Shown piece after piece: positions 60,646 through 64,000 of a DNA stretch of 64,000 nucleotides. A program made the translations under genes and the position numbers. The notes beneath the pieces were generated by a model that saw only the letters and a program-made list of their open reading frames with translations, was not told the origin of the DNA and did not search any database. The stretch's first letter is position 1, and every line of letters begins with the position of its first letter. This stretch comes from Emticicia sp. CRIBPO (GTDB taxonomy: Bacteria; Bacteroidota; Bacteroidia; Cytophagales; Spirosomataceae), in contig NZ_JAAAKV010000004.1 in the NCBI RefSeq assembly GCF_009905725.1, positions 124,001-188,000 on the forward strand, written 5' to 3'.

Positions 60646-61455
60646 TTATAAGAATTTTATTATAAATGATCTGGGCCACATTTTACCTGTTATTATGAAA
60701 TAGTTATTCTTTTTATCATAAGCAATACCATTCATTTCCAGTGATTCTGCATAGATGGAAGAAACATACTTTTTTAAATCTGTGAAATCCGCTAAAGCGA
60801 TTACATCTCCATTCTGACTATTTATTTTAATGATTTGATTTGTTTGCCAGATGTTAGCATAGATAAATCCATTTGCATATTCCAACTCATTAATATTTGA
60901 TTGTCCGTACCCATCAAGCCTTACATTCAGAGTCTTAACAATTTCAAGGTTATTTGGATCGAGGTACGTCAACACATGCGTCCCATCACTCATTATCAAA
61001 TTCAGACTATCATTAGTCAGACCCCAGCCTTCTTTATTTTGAAATTGAAATTCCTTTATTTTCTTAAAAGATGGAAATGAGTAAACAAATCCTTTTTGAT
61101 CCTTATAAGTCAACTGATAGATTTTATCTTTAAATATGGTAATTCCTTCACCAAAATATTTTTTTTCCAATTTGACTTTTGCCTCAATTGTTCCCTTACC
61201 GCTTACAGGTCCTACCAGTGATTTTGTAAATGGTATTTCATCAGGGCTACCGGTGCTTTCATATAACTTATTATTGTAATATACCAACCCTTCTGTAAAG
61301 GAAGTAGTATCGTGAAGCAAGGTATCAATCACCTGGTAATTTAACTGTTTAATATTTGAATTTTCTGTTTTAACCTTCGATTCTCTTTCTGAACAAGAAA
61401 AGAAAAGAATGATCGCAACAAAAAAAGTGATTGACGGCACATAATAGACTTTCAT
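60646..61455 (-). CDS. Glutaminyl-peptide cyclotransferase (bacterial/plant type), lipoprotein
   Basis: 269 residues. Lipobox FFSC (Cys ~21). Five-bladed propeller of the plant-type glutamine cyclotransferase family: the diagnostic TSFTEGLVYYNNKLYESTG, then FGEGITIFKDKIYQLTYKDQ, EGWGLTNDSLNLIMSDGTH, INELEYANGFIYANIWQTNQ and MNGIAYDKKNNYFIITGKMW. Converts N-terminal Gln to pyroglutamate on exported proteins. The EF-Tu-domain-like gene lies 30 bp upstream in the same direction. Confidence 0.93.
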   Translation of the reverse strand: MKVYYVPSITFFVAIILFFSCSERESKVKTENSNIKQLNYQVIDTLLHDTTSFTEGLVYYNNKLYESTGSPDEIPFTKSLVGPVSGKGTIEAKVKLEKKYFGEGITIFKDKIYQLTYKDQKGFVYSFPSFKKIKEFQFQNKEGWGLTNDSLNLIMSDGTHVLTYLDPNNLEIVKTLNVRLDGYGQSNINELEYANGFIYANIWQTNQIIKINSQNGDVIALADFTDLKKYVSSIYAESLEMNGIAYDKKNNYFIITGKMWPRSFIIKFL

Positions 61456-61485
61456 GGTTTAGTTGGTTTTTTAAGACAATCCCTT

Positions 61486-61869
61486 TTACCTAAGATTTAT
61501 CAATTCAGTTACTGTACATTCGGCCGTCCGTTTCCCGCCCTCTTGAAAATATCCTGACATACCTAAAGTCAGGTGTTGTTTATGATAGGGTATTAAATCA
61601 GGACTGATTATCCACATTCTGGCTGTACCTGAAAGAGCAATCGGCTCTGATTTGTCTAAGATCACATTTCTGGAAGCATCCTCAAACTCCGGCCAGATCA
61701 TGTAAATCGAATTTTTCAGATTCCCCTCATTTTTATACCAAAAGTCGCTTCGGATTCCCTGGTAAACAGGATTCCAACGCCCTCCTTCCTCATAAGAATA
61801 GTACCGGTAGTTCACCCGGAAATCGGCATTCCTTTTGAAAATATCTGTATATGGGCGGTGTAATTCCAT
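61486..61869 (-). CDS. Stand-alone EF-Tu domain-3-like protein
   Basis: 127 residues, no signal peptide. FRVNYRYYSYEEGGRWNPVY and QGIRSDFWYKN match the EF-Tu domain 3 opening ([30 protein letters not shown] as recalled), and the end LTLGMSGYFQEGGKRTAECT recalls its REGGRTVGAG end; between them are IYMIWPEFEDASRNVILD and ALSGTARMWIISPD. There is no GTPase domain, so it is not a translation factor. The role is unknown; the barrel may bind a partner protein. 30 bp upstream of the cyclotransferase gene. Confidence 0.7.
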   Translation of the reverse strand: MELHRPYTDIFKRNADFRVNYRYYSYEEGGRWNPVYQGIRSDFWYKNEGNLKNSIYMIWPEFEDASRNVILDKSEPIALSGTARMWIISPDLIPYHKQHLTLGMSGYFQEGGKRTAECTVTELINLR

Positions 61870-61913
61870 GTTTTTGAAAAGTTCGTTTTTGAGACTCCTT
61901 CGACTCGCTTAGA

Positions 61914-61931
61914 TTAATTATCTCTAATTAA
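61914..61931. repeat. Short AT-rich palindrome
   Basis: TTAATTA-TCTC-TAATTAA, a perfect 7-bp inverted repeat 45 bp upstream of the EF-Tu-domain-like start. Could be an operator or part of an AT-rich promoter. Confidence 0.4.
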
Positions 61932-62049
61932 ATAAATAAGACACTCTCAACTCTCTGGAAGATTCGAGTCGTACCATACATCTTCATAATTTCCCTCAGA
62001 ATATTATCTTGAATGTTGTTTTCATCCTAGGATTTTAAGCTACTCGTGT

Positions 62050-62095
62050 GTAAGCCCGCCCGGCGTGACCGTCAGGTCGGACGAGGCACTTATCG
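62050..62095. repeat. GC-rich REP-like hairpin
   Basis: A GC-rich block (CCCGCCCGGCGTGACC-GTCA-GGTCGGACGAGGC) containing GACC/GGTC around a 4-base loop, in otherwise AT-rich intergenic DNA, 65 bp beyond the permease stop. It looks like a short extragenic palindromic element; no T-run, so a terminator role is doubtful. Confidence 0.4.
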
Positions 62096-62159
62096 TTTAT
62101 CACTTTTAACTTTTTCACTCCATGGCGGAAATACTGCTAATTTTCTTTGTCGCATCCAA

Positions 62160-63999
62160 TCACCCCGCCCTCAAATTATCCACCGGATTCGTATTGGCCG
62201 CCTTCAACGTTTGCGAGAAGATGGTCGTTAGTCCGAGGCTTAGCACCACCACCAGGCTTATGACGGCTTCAAGGGCTCCAATGGGGGCATTGTAGTACTG
62301 TGCCTCCTGCAGCATCAACTTCATTAAAAACCAGACGCCTGGAATCGTGACGAGACCCGCGATAGCCAGCAGTACAATGAATTCCCTGGATAGCAGGTAC
62401 ACCAGGCTTCGCGAAGAAGCACCCATCACCTTCCGGATACTCACTTCTTTGACCCGGTTTTTGATGGTGAACACGACCGTGCCCAACAGCCCCAGGCACG
62501 CTATGGTGATGGCCAGCAGTCCCATGAATCCCCACAGCTTCATAATTTCGTTGTAAGACGAATAGGCATCGCGGATCTGGTCGGAGAGGAATTCGGCTTT
62601 AAACCTGCTACCTCTCCCAATCGGTTTCCAGGCTGCTTCCATTTCCGGAAAAGCCTGGCTCTGCTTGCCTGTTTGAAGGCGAAAATTCGCATAACTGAAT
62701 TTCTCAGGTGCATACTCGAAGAAGAAGTTTTCAATGGGTGATCGCAGGCTGGCGTAGTGGAAATCTTTCAGAATACCCGCTACCCTCACTTCTCTTTTAT
62801 CAGGCAGGATAAGCACCTGGTCGATGGCCCCGGAAGCGTCTTTTGGACTCAGTTTTTTGGCCAATACTTCATTGATGATGATCAGACGTGAGTTTTCGCC
62901 GGCGTCGCCGGAGAAGTTCCTTCCCACCACAAGATGCAGACCCATGTTGGTGATAAAGTTTTCATCGATGGCTATCCTACTTGCATCTATCGAATCGGGA
63001 TGGGCCACCTGCTTCACGTGCAAGGGCGGTACGCTTCCTGCCCCCAGCAGATGCGACGACATAGAGATCAGCGGAACGAAGGAAAGCTTTCCAAATTCAT
63101 TTCTGACCAGTCGCGGATCGGCCTGTTGAAGATCAACATTGAGTATTTTCTCCTGGTCAAATCCGAAATCATAACTGATAGAGTACCGGTACTGTTGTTG
63201 CATAATCAATACCGCAAAAGTAAAACCAAGCGACAGGATGAACTGCAGGGTAATCACCAACTTACGAAGCGAAAACAGACGGCCCGTTTTGGTTTGGATC
63301 TCCTGCCCTTTGAGTGCCATGACGGCACCGGTCTTTGCAAAATGAAATGCCGGCACCAGGCCCGAAATAAAGCCCACAAGGATGGCGAAGGCTAAGAAAC
63401 CGGCAAATGTTCCCAGGGTAGGGTTCAGGTCGACCCAATCAAGGCCGGAGGTAAGCGACAGGGTTTCACCGCGGATGAACTCAAAGAAAAAATATGACAG
63501 TATCACAGCCAGCAGCATAATGATCGTACTTTCGGCAATAAACTGCATAAAGATATGTTTTTTTCGTGCTCCCATCACCTTACGGACACCGATCTCTTTC
63601 ATCCGTTTGAGTGCCTGGGAGATGGCAAGGCTGACGTAGTTGCTGCATGCCGCGAAGAATATGATCATGGGTATCACGCCCATGAGCAGCATTTCCTGGT
63701 AGCTCCATTCGTTTCCCATATCATTGTCGAGCTCAGGCCCGGGAACAATCTTATCGAACCGCTGCAGTTCGAACGAAGCCTGGAACTCGGGTTTTTTGTA
63801 TTTTTCTTTTGCAATGCCGTTGAGGAAGGCTTCAAGGGCTGAGGGACTCACGTCGTCAGAGACTTGCAGATAGGCATATGAATTGCGGAAGTTATTCCAG
63901 TTGCCTGTAAAAGACGCACCGTGATAGGAGGTGAGCGTGGCGAATGAGACCAAAGCCTCGGTCTTCAGGTGCGAGTTTTTCGGCATGTCTTTCGCTACA
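62160..63999 (-). CDS. ABC transporter permease of the MacB/FtsX type (5' end beyond window)
   Basis: At least 613 residues; the frame continues past the window (VAKD precedes the first internal Met), so the N-terminus is missing. Two FtsX permease domains, each marked by the family motif: MKEIGVRKVMGARKKHIFMQ and VKEVSIRKVMGASSRSLVYL, with a MacB-like periplasmic core between them (residues ~270-430). Eight membrane helices are visible. Such large permeases in Bacteroidota export antimicrobials or envelope factors together with an ATPase encoded elsewhere. Substrate unknown. Confidence 0.92.
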   Translation of the reverse strand, partial: VAKDMPKNSHLKTEALVSFATLTSYHGASFTGNWNNFRNSYAYLQVSDDVSPSALEAFLNGIAKEKYKKPEFQASFELQRFDKIVPGPELDNDMGNEWSYQEMLLMGVIPMIIFFAACSNYVSLAISQALKRMKEIGVRKVMGARKKHIFMQFIAESTIIMLLAVILSYFFFEFIRGETLSLTSGLDWVDLNPTLGTFAGFLAFAILVGFISGLVPAFHFAKTGAVMALKGQEIQTKTGRLFSLRKLVITLQFILSLGFTFAVLIMQQQYRYSISYDFGFDQEKILNVDLQQADPRLVRNEFGKLSFVPLISMSSHLLGAGSVPPLHVKQVAHPDSIDASRIAIDENFITNMGLHLVVGRNFSGDAGENSRLIIINEVLAKKLSPKDASGAIDQVLILPDKREVRVAGILKDFHYASLRSPIENFFFEYAPEKFSYANFRLQTGKQSQAFPEMEAAWKPIGRGSRFKAEFLSDQIRDAYSSYNEIMKLWGFMGLLAITIACLGLLGTVVFTIKNRVKEVSIRKVMGASSRSLVYLLSREFIVLLAIAGLVTIPGVWFLMKLMLQEAQYYNAPIGALEAVISLVVVLSLGLTTIFSQTLKAANTNPVDNLRAG

Positions 64000-64000
64000 C

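Overview
The window reads as chromosomal DNA of a member of the Bacteroidota, probably a free-living cytophagal or sphingobacterial lineage (genus not determinable by eye). Reasons: -7 boxes of the TAnnTTTG type upstream of many genes, few Shine-Dalgarno sequences, many lipoproteins and AraC regulators with the phylum's typical sequences, a LytS/LytTR pair, and a large FtsX/MacB-type permease. No rRNA, tRNA, phage, integrase or intact insertion sequence was seen. About 68 protein genes are supported, plus two gene relics and one doubtful 33-codon ORF. The window cuts a metallo-hydrolase gene at the left edge and an ABC permease gene at the right edge.

Layout. 0-21 kb is a redox and hydrolase region: two divergently placed AraC paralogues, two gene sets for molybdenum hydroxylases of the isoquinoline 1-oxidoreductase type (one small plus one large subunit at 1.9-4.6 kb; one small plus two tandem large subunits at 15.4-20.4 kb), an acetyltransferase, a cyclophilin-like lipoprotein, three alpha/beta hydrolases, an aldo/keto reductase, two NTF2-like paralogues, a LytS/LytTR pair and an exported flavodoxin. 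A 66-bp element duplicated at 8215 and 14528 links the esterase operon to the second NTF2 gene. A 107-bp-period tandem repeat lies at 5791-6195. 21-28 kb holds a methyltransferase, a response regulator, a PAS histidine kinase, a DUF72/Nei pair, a serine hydrolase and a decayed TetX-like monooxygenase.

28-37 kb holds the least familiar genes: a proteasome-like Ntn-hydrolase candidate with a small helical partner, an HTH/pentapeptide-repeat fusion, a protein resembling the rhodococcal VapA family, and a membrane protein/NarL-type kinase/regulator set, followed by a reductase, a small membrane protein and a VOC protein. 37-44 kb consists of two long minus-strand operons: LysE exporter, two YHS proteins, DoxX, ATP-grasp and Crp/Fnr; then DM13 lipoprotein, outer-membrane protein, YceI, DinB and NRDE. 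44-54 kb has a deaminase-type amidohydrolase, an ankyrin lipoprotein, an AraC regulator, a sugar-phosphate-isomerase-like protein, a propeller lipoprotein, a second serine hydrolase and a YceI lipoprotein.

54-59 kb is a TolC/HlyD/ABC export operon whose ATPase lacks several canonical catalytic residues. It is divergent from a TetR regulator across a very regular double palindrome. The right end has a membrane protein, a glutamine cyclotransferase, a protein resembling EF-Tu domain 3 and the permease. The points most worth follow-up are the proteasome-like pair, the 107-bp repeat, the degenerate exporter with its double operator, and the duplicated promoter element.
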